Source of the DNA: Macrotrachela quadricornifera
Lineage: Eukaryota > Rotifera > Eurotatoria > Philodinida > Philodinidae
Length of the DNA stretch: 64,000 nucleotides
NCBI GenBank assembly: GCA_022393335.1
Contig: JAJEKB010021185.1
Span: 111,304 to 175,303, forward strand
Direction: 5' to 3'
Shown here: positions 11,312 to 23,637 of the stretch, piece by piece
How positions within the stretch are numbered: position 1 is the stretch's first letter
How the letters are laid out: each line of letters begins with the position of its first letter
Program-made: the position numbers and the translations under genes
The notes under the pieces: generated by a model
What the model was told of the DNA's origin: nothing
Seen by the model: only the letters and a program-made list of their open reading frames with translations
The model's database searches: none

Positions 11312-14134
11312 GATTTTGTTTTCTTCTGTTATCTACAACAAACAAATGAACTTCATTCCATCTCTATCTTTGCTTCAAATAATTGAAGTTTAAACTTATT
11401 AAGAAGTATATTTATCTTAATCATTGTAGCTTTTTGTTACTATCTATTAGTGTCGGACTCTAGTTGAATTATAGTTAGTTAGCTAATTTCTTTCGAGTTA
11501 CACAGATGATCGTACCACCATATGTTTACTTGCAACCAAAAAAAAGTAGACAACGCTATACATATTTACACTATTATCGTTACATCATCTTCAAAAAGTG
11601 AGCCTGATGTAATATTGTGATGTCATCATTGAATTTCATCACATTACATCATCTGAAAAACCTTTCAGCATCATTGGCTAAAGTTGAAGCAATAGTGATG
11701 TACTACTGTAGTGACATATTCAAAAGTACATTAAAGCCATTTGGGACATTGAAGACTCGAACCATACTTTTTAGCATCTCATCGATATAAAATTTATTAA
11801 ATCTATAATAAACACTATTATTGATTAAATTCTTGAATTACAAATCACAGTTTTGGGACTTTTGTTTTTGACATAAGAAGACACTAACTGCTCAGCATTA
11901 TCTTATCATTTCTTGTGCTATGTACTATATTGCTTTTTCTTTTTACCGAGTATTTTTTAGCGAAAAATTATGAAAAGAACTGCGCTGATGACATCCTAGA
12001 TTCTGTGAGAATTTCCAGTTGATTTGTTTTAGTCTCTTTGATATTTGATTTGAAAAATTGTTTTATTCGACACCGTTCACAACTATTGTACGAATACATT
12101 CTGCACGCAATTCAATGAATCTTTAGAATGTATCTTTCATAGGCAACTATATATTAAAGCTACATAACGATTGATTTTCCAGTTCTCGAGTTATGTGACT
12201 TGCAACACTATATGAGCTACAGTATGTTACAACGCCTAAACAACTTACTCTCTATAGATCGGATTTGTATTGATGATCCACATATTTCATGATACACATG
12301 TGCATAAGTTTTTTAAGTCTTATATTGTCTAAAATGTAAGATCAATACTTTTGTTCAACGACTGTGTCCCACAATTTTTTGTCAGACTTGTACAATATTA
12401 TTAAATCAAATAATTCAAATATATCAAAGATTTATTGTTTTCCGAGAGGTATCGACAATACAAATTTCAAATTCATTTCTTTTAGTATCATTTGATACAT
12501 CGCGTAAAGAGAAAAGCGTAGAATAACAAATTTTTGCATTCATATATATACACATCTCCAAGCTTTCTCCTATTGTTTATCTACCCTTCTTATCATTTAC
12601 TCACAAAAAGTATGTGTCAAGTTGCAGTCTCATATATCCTTCATATAAAGATTTTATAATACTCTTTTCGAAAAATTCTTTCATAAAACACATAGTTCAT
12701 CACTTATGTCTATTCTGCGAACGTTCGATAAAGGAAAACACTTTTTTAATGTATAATTTCTATTACTAGATAAAGAAATAATTGTTAAAATAATTAGGGA
12801 AATCGAACCATGAAGGATAAGATCGAATTCGAGATTATTAAAGTTATTTTTAATTAAAAAGAAGAATCAAATAAGCTAATTCACATTAGAGAATGATTTT
12901 GAGGTACTCAGATATCATTAATTAATTTAGATCTTATTTTCTGATTATCTTCAAAATGACGTTCATTGTTATTCAAACCAAGACAAACAATAAAGTTTTT
13001 CATCGTTAATAAACATTGAAATAATTCTTTTCGAAATGTTGATAATCCAATTGTATATAAAAGAAATTAAAACTGAATTTGAAAGAGAGAAAAAAACTTA
13101 TCGAAATAATTCTTCATCAGCAGATATGTATGAATTAAATAAATACTTAACTCATTGATAAGATTATTGATTACCCGTTCTTCCGCAATTTTTATTTAAG
13201 TACTTGTTAAATATGAATACAATGGATAAATACATGAGATATATGTTAGAATTAAAAAAATCAGACTTAAACATATCAATTACATATTTCGTGGACATCC
13301 TTCTCAACAAAATGGTCAATGATTATTTATTAATATCATCGGATACAATTGATTTCATTCACGAAAATTTTTCAACAGTAAAATTGATAAAACCATTATG
13401 ATTGAAAACGGTGATATTCTAATAAATATGGTATGAATTCTATAAAATAATTGACAAGAACCACTGATTGTTGCTAGGTACATCCACTATTTAATTTACT
13501 GTCAAATCCAATTGGACCATGAATAGAAAATATCATACTAATTATTATAAACTAACGAGCATATCGTACTCATTTGAACCACTTTTCAAATTAAATATCA
13601 ACCAGATTACAGCAAACCAATTTAAAATTGTTACGGAGAAATAGTACAATAAATTGTAAGTTATTGATGAGTAACTTTTGTTCTTTTTGTCATTTTATGT
13701 CCAAAACAAAAGTTCCACCACTGTGACTTGTAATTCAAAAATCTAATGAATAATTGGTATATGTCTCTGTAAATAATCACAAGAATAATACAACTATTTT
13801 ATGTTGATGTCAGTTCCATTCTAGTTGTTTTTCGTAATAAAAATAATCGTATCCTAAATTTTTTTGAATGCAAGTAATGATAATATTGAAGTATTTATTA
13901 TTTTGCAACAAACATATATAAAGCAAGGACATTGAACATATCAATCTAGCCACAAAAAGCATATTTTGTACTATTCTAAAATGTCTCAAATTTCGGTGAA
14001 GGGAGCCTATCTGAAATAATAAACCTGATGCTACCATAAAATATATTACTCGAATTAACTTAACGAATAGCTCTAAAAATTGAAGTCACAACAATGCAAA
14101 TGTATATCAAAGTTTATTTAAATCACGGTTATGT
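11312..14134. other. Intergenic region, no supported gene
   Basis: About 2.8 kb of AT-rich DNA. It contains an unconvincing 65-codon plus-strand frame at 13204-13401 and a 75-codon minus-strand frame at 13810-14037, neither with recognisable homology. No strong inverted repeat was found. The right part includes the 3' flank of the GPCR gene. Confidence 0.45.
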
Positions 14135-15362
14135 CTACTGTTGAACATTCGTCAAAGCAGCTTTCCTTGTCTCTTGACATGCAGTAAACATTGCCACTGT
14201 TGTCTTGGTTCTAAGTCCATGTTCAGTTACAGGTCGAAGTGAAACATCGTTGGTCATGGGTAAGATTCGTGTAGTATTGTTTACGATTGGCATATGAAAA
14301 GTAGAGCATAGCATATTGACTAGTTCACGACGAAATAAGTTCGAGGATATAGTATACAAATAAAATGAACAAGCAGGAAAAAGAAAATTGATCAATTCGG
14401 ACAAATAGAAAGAAAATTTTTCGATTGCTACACGATCAGCTGATTTGTTTGTTACATAGATTGTCAAAGCATTGTAGAAATACATACCCATCAGAGGTAA
14501 TGTACTCACAACATAGCATATTGCTTGAATGAGTAACATCAGTAGAACTTGTTGATCACGTCTACTTTGCAATTTTTGTTTTTCATTGGGTCCTGTTCTT
14601 TCTTGCGAACCATTCATTAGTTGACGTTGTTTTTGTTTACGAAGTAGATTACGATAAATTAACAAGGCACATGTAGTCATAATCGAAGTTGGAAGTACGG
14701 CAGCAGAGATAGTTGTGAAAATGCTATGATAAAGTGCTCCAGTACTGCTGTAGATAATACCACAAGTGTTTCCTCGTAGATTATTGAGTATTACAGTATA
14801 CATGGGCAATACGATCCAAACAGCAGCGATCACAATCACTGCGCGACGTGCTATAGGTACTTGTGCCAGATTTCGCAGACGTACGGTGACAGCTGTAAGT
14901 GCAAATCGATCAAAACAGGCGACAGTCAAACACCAACGATAGGTATAACCAGATACTTGAAGTACATAAGTACGTATTTTACAGAAAACTACCATTGATG
15001 TGACTGGATCAGTATGATCGAGTGCGTATAGGTATAAACCACTAACCCAGCCTAATAAGACCAGTATCGCTACTGACATGAACAACAAATCTAAACCAAA
15101 AAGACATAGAAGTTTTTAACGATCAATGATCAGGAAATAAAAGGTTAACCCATTTCTATGTCATTCTTTTTTTTTTCTTTTGTAAATACAGCAACTTACA
15201 GATGCAACAAGATGATGTACGAAATTGCTTTCTAGATAACAGTAAAATGTTCAGACAAGAACCAGTAATACCAAAGATTAGATATGATGAATAAGCATAA
15301 CGTGTTATTTGTTGTTGAATAAAAAGCAATTGATCACTTAATGATGTGACTGTCGATGCCAT
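14135..15362 (-). CDS. Class A (rhodopsin-like) GPCR, 372 aa, two exons
   Basis: Seven-helix receptor of the neuropeptide-receptor-like type, plasma membrane. Exon 1 is 15362-15200 and exon 2 is 15090-14135. The 109-bp intron has a GTAAGT donor and a TTTAG acceptor and interrupts a codon after its first base. The join restores a Tyr and a continuous TM1/TM2 region (SSCCIY then LLFMSV). TM1 holds GSCLNILLL. A Cys before TM3 (VFCKIRTYVL) and DRFAL at the end of TM3 replace the classical DRY box. A long basic third loop follows TM5 (RKQKQRQL). The TM7 end reads FPACSFYLYTISSNLFRREL in place of NPxxY. A short N terminus without a signal peptide and a Thr-rich C tail are usual. The ligand is not predictable; FMRFamide-type receptors are the closest pattern I recognise. 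Confidence 0.87.
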
Positions 15363-16875
15363 TGATCAAAATATATTCCTAACAAATAGAATCTTGAGTG
15401 ATATCGATCGAAGATTGTAGATTTTCTTAGTTCAAGTAGAGAATAGAATGCAATACAAGGAGCAGATTGACATGGCAATAAGCGACGATGAATGTCTGTT
15501 AATGAAATGTAACAGAAAGCAGACAATATGAATTTTTCTTCGGACATATAATGTTGACGTATTAAGAACTTTTCTTATAATTAAAATTTGATTAATCCAA
15601 AATACTAATATAGAATCTGTTAGAAATATGAAACAAGTGTCAAGAAGATGATCTTTGATGAAGGATTAAATTTAATAAGGACAAACTTACCACCTCTTCT
15701 GTTTTTAGCATAAAAATTTTGCTTCTTATTACGTTGTTTCTGTTTTTTTCAAGATTTTTCTGCTTTTTTTGTAATACTGTCTTATGTATGTTATTAGCAA
15801 CTCTTTTTTACCTCAAAAATTTGTTTCTCATAATTATTATTGAAAATTTCTTATTAATAGTTATTAATGTTGCTGTTCTATCCTAAATCTCAACTTTGCA
15901 CAGATAATTTCTATTTTTTACTGTTTACAAACAGCTTCTAATGTGTAGTCTTTGTTTTTGATCCATTCGTTCTTCGCCTGATATTCTTTCTATTGTATTT
16001 TATAATAGACATCCAATTCATAGAAATCAACGCACACATTCTTTTAATTGTTCACTTGATGAATATAAGTAATTAACATAATTATTAATTATACAGAGAC
16101 AGAAAAGATTTAGACGTAGATAATAATGACAATACGATTACAGCGAAGAAGCTAATATCCAAGTGTTAGCAGTTCCTGAAAAAAACATGAATATCATTAG
16201 AAGTTATATCAGAAAACAGAAATCAAAGAATGACTAAAAATCGTCGAATATCAGCAATTTTTAAAAGAATATATATATTTGATTGGTTTCAAGCGACATA
16301 CATTGCTAGTAATCAAGAGTTTTTTGTACATGACAGAGAAAAAGCTGATATTGATAGTCACATGAACACTTACAAACAAACTTAGGTAACGAAGGTTTAT
16401 CAAAAGCTATTAAGTCAAATGAAAATGTACTTAGATGAAAATCTGTTTCATAATTCTACCCATGTGTTAATTAGTAGTATTTCTTGATTCATTGTAACAA
16501 ATATCACATCTTGATATGACAATTCATGATTAGTAGACTGAAACAAATTTTGAAAATAGCTTTAATATTACATCTAATTAGTTGATTTAAAGAGTCAAGA
16601 ACTTGTTTAAGAACAACGATGAACCTGATCCGATTAACTGATATGTTGTAACACTTGATATAACAAAAGGCAATATTTAAATTTTTCTTTAGCGAAAGTT
16701 ATGTAAAAATTGTTCATTAAAATTGAAATTTAGTTTATTCAGTAATATGTTAGGTTCTGATTATGTTAGAAAATTTGTTCTCTTCTTTGCATCAACAATG
16801 GTATTCCGTACTTTGTAATCCAAGAAGATGGTTATGAGAATCTTTTGATCATTTTTGCACTCAAGGTTCGAAGGA
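15363..16875. other. Intergenic, GPCR 5' flank and reductase 3' flank
   Basis: AT-rich. The 15338-15547 minus frame overlaps the GPCR first exon in another frame and is not credible. No repeats stand out. Confidence 0.45.
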
Positions 16876-19800
16876 TTATATTATTACTGATATATAATTA
16901 TCTCTAATGAAACTAAACCATTTCTTTAAATAGACTTCATTGAGAGATGGAAGAGCCAATGCAGATATAGAATTACAATATTGTTCAGCGGATATTCTCG
17001 AGTTTTCTTTGAAAAGATTTCCCTTAAGTAATTCACTAATAGATACAAAAGGACTCTTTCTATCATTAATTGTCTTTAATTTACTTTGCCATTCTTCTAG
17101 AGAAATACTTTTTAATATAATTCCACACTGATATATACCAATAATAATATCTTCAAATAACACTACAGTCTGCGGATTGAAAACATGATGGATATTTTCA
17201 TTCGTAATAGATTGATTGACACTCAAATAAACGATACTTTTTGCAGAAAAATCAACTGGTAATGCATGTAAATGAGTATGAATCATAGTCTCTGGAAAAC
17301 TATTTAGTTCCATCATAGCAGCAAATAAAAACGTATGAAGATCATTTCGATTACAAGCACCTGTTTCCGTACTAGCACATGTTGATCCAAGACGATAAAT
17401 CATCACTGGTAAGCCCAAACTATTGTCTTTATTCATCAATTGTTCTGCTACCCATTTACTTTGTGCATAACCACTAATCAAATTATCTGGAGCAATTTCT
17501 TCAATCGATACTTCTTTATTAACATTCGATGATAGAACACTTAATGTTGAAATGTAATGAATAGGTATACAAACAATTGTATGTGTTGCCAAACGAATAA
17601 TTTCTTGTGTACCAAATACATTTGAACGGTATAGTTTACTGTAAGGAAGTAGAAAATTGACATTAGCACCACAATGAAAGATAATATCGATTTGTTGAGC
17701 AAAAAAATTATAAGTTTCATCATCTAATCCAAAAAATGTTTTTTCTAGATCACCTTGTAATGGAATAATTCGTTCTTGAAAATCCTGTTTCCAGATCTTA
17801 TAAAAGAGAAGATTCTCTCGAATACGATCTAAAGAATTCATTGAAGATTGATGTCGTACAAGACAAACAAATTTACATTCACGAGGATAAACAGATAATA
17901 ATTCTGCTAATAAAAATGCACCAATAAATCCTGTTGTACCAGTAATAAAAATCAATTTAGGAGATGTGCTGGTATTTTTTCTTTGACCTACAGTTATATC
18001 TAACTGTAACTCTGAATCAGATAATAATGTCTCTATAGTTGGATGAGATATCGAAAATATCTGTGAAGGATTTTCCATCACAGTTAATAATTTTTGAATA
18101 GTAATATCTGGTTGTAAAAGTATACTGATTGGTACAGAAATTCCTAGATCATGCTCAATCATATGACATAAACGTATCGCTGTCAATGAATCACCACCCG
18201 TAGGAATAAAGAAATGTTCATCTTTTTTATTCACTAATGCTTGTTTTGTTGTCGTTTCGATAATAGTTTTTAATCGTTGTTCAAGAGCACTCGATGATTT
18301 TAATTGATCACCATAATGTGCGGCTAATTTATGACGACAAGGTTTCATTGATGATGTCAATAAGCCATTTTCTGGTGTAAAAGGTTCAAAATCAATTATT
18401 AATCGTGATGGTATTTCATGTTCTCGTAATGATTCTTTTTTCGCTATTGAACAAAGATTTTGTAATATAGCATCATAAAATTGTGGATGAGGATTGTTAA
18501 AATTGAAAATTTCCCAATGATGTTCAGAGGCAAATACTTGTGCATATTCTCGATTTGGTACAACGACAGCAACAATTGAATCGGCAAAGATATCTCCATG
18601 AATATAGATCTGCTCAATGAAAGGACTTTGAAAATAAATCGTTTGAAGAAATTCAGGTGAGATATATTGTCCATTTGAAAGTTTGAAAAAATTCTTTTTT
18701 CGATCGATTACATTGACATAAAATTCTCCGTTGACAAGAGTGCGTAATTCAACAATATCACCCGTACGAAAGAATCCATCATCAGTAAAGGCTGCTTGAG
18801 TTTCTTCTGGATTATTGATGTATCCAGAAAACATTTCATTAGTTTTGATGACCACTTCTCCTCGAGGAAACAATTGATCTTCTGTCATATAGCCCATTTC
18901 GGGAATTGATATCAAACGAAATTGTAGTGTATCTTTTAAAATATTATTCGATGCTATTGCTCCACATTCTGTTGTTCCATAAGATTCATAGATACAACAG
19001 TGTGAGAAACATCGTTTAATAAAGTTGAGTACTACTGAACTACTCATAGCACCACCAACATTAATTCTTTTGCATCTTCGTGGAATTAATTGAGAAAATT
19101 GTTCCAAAACTCGATCTTCTTCTGATGCTGCTGCTAATGATAAAGTTGCTTGATATTCAGCGTATATTTTATTCCATATAGCTGGTGTGGCTGAAAAACT
19201 GGTAGGTCTAACTAACGCTAGATCTTCTATCAATAGAGCAATATGTCCAGTAGAGAATCCCGTGCGCCCTCCAGCAAAAAATGTTCTGAATATAGCAGAA
19301 CGACCAGTGATCCATGCTAATGGCTCATAACAGAAATAAATTGGATCGAGACGGAATTGAAGGCATTGTTGCAAAAATGCGATTTGATACGCATGGTGAG
19401 AAATCATAGCACCTTTTGGAAATCCTGAACTTCCACTAGTATAAATAATAGTTAAACAATCATGAGGATCAACCAGAACAAATTCATAGTGTTGAGTTGA
19501 GCCAAATGTTTCAATATCATTCATATAATGAATGCGAAGATTATCTTTTCCCTGATCTAAAATAAAAGTTTATTTGACTACGTTCATATTATGAATTACC
19601 TGGTAATGTTTCAGAAATTGGATCCATGCAAACAATGTGATGAAGGGACGGACAGCAAGTAGACAATCGAATAAATTTCGGTAACATCTGTTGATCACAA
19701 ACAATGACTGATATTTTTGTATTATTGATAATATAAGTTAATTCGCATTCATTGAACAAACAATACATTGTTACACTAATAATTCCCTGAAAAACGCAGG

Positions 19801-20272
19801 CGAAATCTGTAATGATCCATTCCGGCCGATTCCCTGAACAAATACCAAGAAAATCACCTGTTGAGATTATTTTTTTTAATCCTTGCCCAAAGTTTCTCGA
19901 TCGATTACCTACAGTTTCAAATGTCAACCAAGAGTAAGTATCCGTATATTGTGAATGATTTTTTGAATCAACATCTCGCACGCCGAAGCAATGACGATCA
20001 CGATACATAGTTATTGTTCTTTGAATTCCATTGGCCATATTAATATTTTCACATTCTTCGACTTTTTCTTCTTTTCCGTATGCTAGTTCACGCATCATTC
20101 GATGAGGATGTGGTGGATCAAGTGTGGCAAAACATACTTCGCATACATCATAATTGTCACAAATAACGCAATTGAAACGAAATTCTCCATGTTTTAGATT
20201 ACGATCACATTGATGACAAAACCAATAGCTCAGTTTTGTCTGTACTGTTTCATTCATATTAATCTTCAACAT
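16876..20272 (-). CDS. ZZ finger-adenylation-carrier-thioester reductase fusion (CAR-like, 1117 aa)
   Basis: Exons 20272-19600 and 19556-16876; the 43-bp intron has a GTAATT donor and TTTAG acceptor, and the codon split after base 1 restores Asp. Order: ZZ zinc finger with all eight ligands (C19, C22, C35, C38, C44, C47, H55, H57). Then an ANL adenylation domain, ~100-640, closest to long-chain acyl-CoA synthetases: YTSGSSGFPKG 263-273, YGTTE 417-421, RTGD 488-491, DRKKNFFKLSNGQ from 509, and the candidate C-terminal Lys at ~628. Then a phosphopantetheine carrier (GGDSL, attachment Ser ~681). Then a short-chain-dehydrogenase-type thioester reductase with TGTTGFIG 763-770 and YAQSK 921-925. 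This adenylation-carrier-reductase order is that of carboxylic acid reductases, which activate an acid with ATP, load it on the carrier arm and release it as an aldehyde with NADPH. The substrate is unknown; a fatty acid is inferred from the adenylation type. The ZZ fusion is unusual. The product would need a phosphopantetheinyl transferase from elsewhere. Confidence 0.85.
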
Positions 20273-20352
20273 AAAGAATTATTTTTTATAAAGTATTGTA
20301 CTTACATAAAAAATGAAGAAAAAAAAATTTATAAAAAATATTAGCGAGGTAG

Positions 20353-21576
20353 TTAATAAATAGCTGGTCCTTTCCAGACAAAAGATGAACGCAATAAATA
20401 GTCGTCATTTGTCCATGTTTCTAATCTGTATGTCGGACATTCATTAGTAAGATTCGATTCGAATACAACATGAATTTCATCACCTTGTTTAACATTGACT
20501 GCTTTTGAATGATCATACATTTGTACGTAACGGACCGGCCAGTTTGTCATATATTTCAATCCATTTATTTCAACAGCACCATTTTGATTGTCAATTGAAG
20601 TTAAAATATGAGGTGCTAAATAAAATCCGGCCATTTGAGACGCATTTTTGTCTACAATGAATTTTGTCGTGAACTTTTTATATTTCTCTAGAGGTTCTCT
20701 AGCAACATCTGATACAATGAAGTTTTCAATAAATTGTGGCATGTCACAAAGAAAAGCATCTTTAGGTGGATTGAACATTCCTTGTATACCAACTTTGTTT
20801 GCTAGTTTCATTGATGTAGACAATAGAAATGAACACAATGATGATAAGAGAGTTATTTTTGGACGTGATACTGGTATACATAATGTTCCAATTTTATAGG
20901 GAATATATAAAGATACATTTCCATGAAGATTTTTAATCGTATCGTGTATAACTTTAATGCATCCTTCATCGGATGATATACAACCTACTATTTCATGAAT
21001 TATGGCATTGGGTCGAGGATCTTGTGTATGCCAATCAACATTCGTTGAGTAGCAGCCATACAATGAAATTTGCCTTTTTTCATTATCAGGTAAATATTCT
21101 CGAAGACTTTTTGCAAATTGATAAGTTGCACGATTTGCTTCTACTGCATAAATGTGTTTGGCAATTCCATGTTTTATTAACAAGCGCGTCAGTGGCATAT
21201 GAGCACCTGTTCCAATATATAGCCAAACAGCTTTTTCCTTACGTTCTTTGAACTGTCTTATAGCCTCTTCGTAAGCTTTCAGTCTATATGAATCTAAGCA
21301 CATCATCCAATACATGAGAGGATCATATCGATCAATTAAGCGAAAAACATTCTTTTTTCTATCTGCTGGATTTCTCATTTGTGGAAGTATATATGTAATA
21401 TTGAATCTTCTTGCTAAATCATAGAACAATATGACATAATAGCGTGCAAAATAATCTGTACAATGTGCCAACCAACGAAAAATATGTACGATTGAAAACA
21501 GAAGTAATAGTAGAAAGATGATCAACCAGCACGATTGAATGAGAGAATTGTGTAAAGAGAGCTCTAGCAAGAACAT
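20353..21576 (-). CDS. Membrane-anchored PRMT-fold methyltransferase (407 aa)
   Basis: Single-exon gene. Residues ~12-40 form one strong hydrophobic helix, predicting a membrane anchor. The Rossmann part carries LYIGTGAH (SAM motif I, ~118), AVEAN (acidic end of strand 2) and a double-Glu loop, HEIVGCISSDEG, with E-x8-E spacing as in protein arginine methyltransferases. The C-terminal beta-barrel half has TNWPVRYVQMY followed by VKQGDEI. This corresponds in position to the THW loop region and the following strand of PRMTs, with His replaced by Asn. These features support a SAM-dependent PRMT-like enzyme, probably of the PRMT5/PRMT-related type. Arginine as substrate is not proven, because the THW and first motifs deviate. 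It ends 80 bp upstream of the start of the reductase gene in the same orientation, so the two could be co-transcribed. Confidence 0.78.
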   Translation of the reverse strand: MFLLELSLHNSLIQSCWLIIFLLLLLFSIVHIFRWLAHCTDYFARYYVILFYDLARRFNITYILPQMRNPADRKKNVFRLIDRYDPLMYWMMCLDSYRLKAYEEAIRQFKERKEKAVWLYIGTGAHMPLTRLLIKHGIAKHIYAVEANRATYQFAKSLREYLPDNEKRQISLYGCYSTNVDWHTQDPRPNAIIHEIVGCISSDEGCIKVIHDTIKNLHGNVSLYIPYKIGTLCIPVSRPKITLLSSLCSFLLSTSMKLANKVGIQGMFNPPKDAFLCDMPQFIENFIVSDVAREPLEKYKKFTTKFIVDKNASQMAGFYLAPHILTSIDNQNGAVEINGLKYMTNWPVRYVQMYDHSKAVNVKQGDEIHVVFESNLTNECPTYRLETWTNDDYLLRSSFVWKGPAIY

Positions 21577-22063
21577 TATATTTGTCGTAGGATCGCAAAG
21601 TTTATTTTACTTTTGCACACCAAAGAATAGTCCGCGTAAAAGTAAGTAATCTGAAACAAGAGAATATATTCTAGTTTGCGTTCCTAGGAACGAAGGCACA
21701 TCATCTTGTAGCATAACTCATATATAACGTCAAGTTGGCAGTACTCAAATGGTATGCGAATCGATTATAGAATCGGGTAGTTCGTTGTTGTTAAAAAAGA
21801 AATCATTTCTGTGGCCTTAAAAAATCCGAATGGATCTATGAAATTGGGTAATGAAGTAAAGGGTTGGTGAATTTTCAGTACGGAAATTTTCAGCACGTAA
21901 ACGTCCACCATGAAAAACACACCATGAAACTCTTGGTGTGAGTAAAAGCACGGCTGCAGATGTCGAGTGCGTATTGGCCTGCTTCTGGACATCCTTATCA
22001 ATGTATGAGTCTGTGGAGTGTATTTCTAACTCATTTTCGCCCATACTCACATTCAGATTTACA
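21577..22063. other. 5' flank of methyltransferase gene
   Basis: No gene recognised. The overlapping short frames at 21765-22068 on the minus strand lack any protein-like signature. Confidence 0.4.
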
Positions 22064-22538
22064 CTCACAATGGAAGTATTTGTATTGTAACCGAGCTAGA
22101 CTTGACATATTCGAGTCAAATGAAAGCTCTCACTTCCAAACTAACAAGGTTAAAATATTACCAGCCCTTGGCTTGCCCAAAGGGAGATATTTTAATTTTA
22201 AGGTATGCGAAGTTTAGGTATACAAATGAATCAGAGAAGGTTTTATTCACTATCATAAGGATAAAGCATAGTGTTGTTTGGACCGATTATGGGGTTTATA
22301 GGAATCCACTTTCATATTGTCCGAACATCACTATGTTTTATCCTTATAATAGTGAATAGAACCTTCTCTGATTCATTTATATACCTAAATATCATATACC
22401 TTGAAATTAAAATATCCTCCTTTGGGCAAGCCAAGAGCTGGCATTATTTTAACTTTGTTAGTTTGGAAATGAGAGTTTTCATTTGACTCGAATATATCAA
22501 GTCTAGCTCGGTTACAATACAAACACCTCCATTGTGAG
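22064..22538. mobile_element. Near-perfect palindromic (foldback) element
   Basis: The left arm from 22064 (CTCACAATGGAAGTATTTG) and the right arm to 22538 (CACCTCCATTGTGAG) are inverted copies along almost their whole length, meeting at about 22301. Each arm is ~220 bp. There is no coding capacity beyond mirror-image frames. It would form a long hairpin in single strands. Likely a MITE or foldback transposon; no clear target duplication. Confidence 0.75.
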
Positions 22539-22680
22539 AAAGAACTTGAACACCGCATAATTTAATTTTAAATCCCGTAAATTCGAAAATTTATACGAAA
22601 AAAACTAAACGAAAAGAGACTAACGTACCGTTTCTTATTCCCTTAAGACTGGCTCCTAGAAGTAGTGAAGAAAAAGATCC

Positions 22681-23526
22681 TTTTGCTACAGGGCTCCGCG
22701 TGGGATGGGATAATCCCATCCCACCCCATCCCATGGGACACTTTGCAAAAACTTTTTGTCCCACGGGATAGGATGGGATCGATGGCCACTTCCATGGGAT
22801 GGGATGGGATGGGATAAGTCTCGCCACCCATGGAATATACGATTGTATTTTTAGTAAAGGATTATTCTGTATAGATAGCGCATTTGACAATCCGTAAACA
22901 AATAATATTTTCGCTGTTTTTTTGTATTGGTTAATCACTCATTCTGTTCCCGCTACTTCTACCACCGTAGAGCGGCAGTTTAGTGCGGCAGGTGTTGTTT
23001 TAAACGAACAAAGAATTAGTTTAGATCCAAAACATCTAGACAATATACTATTTATTCGAGCAATGGAAAAATTAAATGAGTTATTACATATTCTTTTTTT
23101 ATCTTTTGTATTTGCATATTTAATTACTTATCGCTTTTGTTGATAATAGTATTGTTGTTTCGTTATTTTCTTTTTTTTGTATTTCAAGAGAATATTATTG
23201 TATAGAGAAAATTATGAAGTAACTTATTTTATATTTATAAAAACAGACTATCATAAAAATGTGAAATAAATGATAATGATTATATGATTTAATAAGCCAT
23301 ATCTCAGAAATAAATTTGTTTTTCGTTAGAGTTTTGTTACGGTGTGTCAGATCCCATGGGATCCCATGGGATGGGATGGGATTGATCATGAATCCCATAG
23401 GATGGAATGGGATAGAAATTATTTTTTAGCGAATCCCATGGGATGGGATGGGATGGGATAAGCTGCATTGGCCCATGGGACAAAAAGTTTGTCCCATCCC
23501 ATCCCACGCGGAGCCTTGTTTTGCTA
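22681..23526 (+). mobile_element. hAT element with 8-bp TSD and GGGAT-rich ends
   Basis: The terminal inverted repeats are CAGGGCTCCGCG at 22689 and CGCGGAGCCTTG ending at 23518. They are flanked by perfect 8-bp target duplications TTTTGCTA (22681-22688 and 23519-23526). The 8-bp duplication and CAG...TG ends are hallmarks of hAT elements. Subterminal zones (22700-22830 and 23345-23510) are packed with GGGAT/ATCCC repeats in both orientations, probably transposase-binding sites. At 830 bp it is an internally deleted, non-autonomous copy retaining only the end of the transposase. Confidence 0.9.
22922..23083 (+). pseudogene. hAT transposase C-terminal dimerisation remnant
   Basis: The plus-strand frame reads SVPATSTTVERQFSAAGVV, then RISLDPKHLDNILFIR. 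This is the hAT C-terminal dimerisation motif, where the family has P-A-(T/S)-S-x-x-x-E-R-x-F-S. The catalytic DDE part and N-terminal BED region are absent from the element, so it is non-functional by itself. It lies inside the element bounded by TTTTGCTA duplications. Confidence 0.88.
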
Positions 23527-23637
23527 CATATTTTTTCTTATTGAACCATGAAGATAATTTGGTTCTAATTCGAGGAGCGAATAGATAAGATTTAACTGAG
23601 TACCAACATGTTACCGAATTTTTCAATAATTTAAATA

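Noticed and set aside
13204..13401. 65-codon plus frame with faint histone H2B-like spacing (Y..Y-L...K..D..IS and a VKLIKPL end)
   Set aside because: About ten residues too short between landmarks, lacks the conserved core residues, and AT-rich composition makes chance likely.
22591..22938. Minus-strand frames of 115 and 62 codons
   Set aside because: They translate the GGGAT subterminal repeats of the hAT element.
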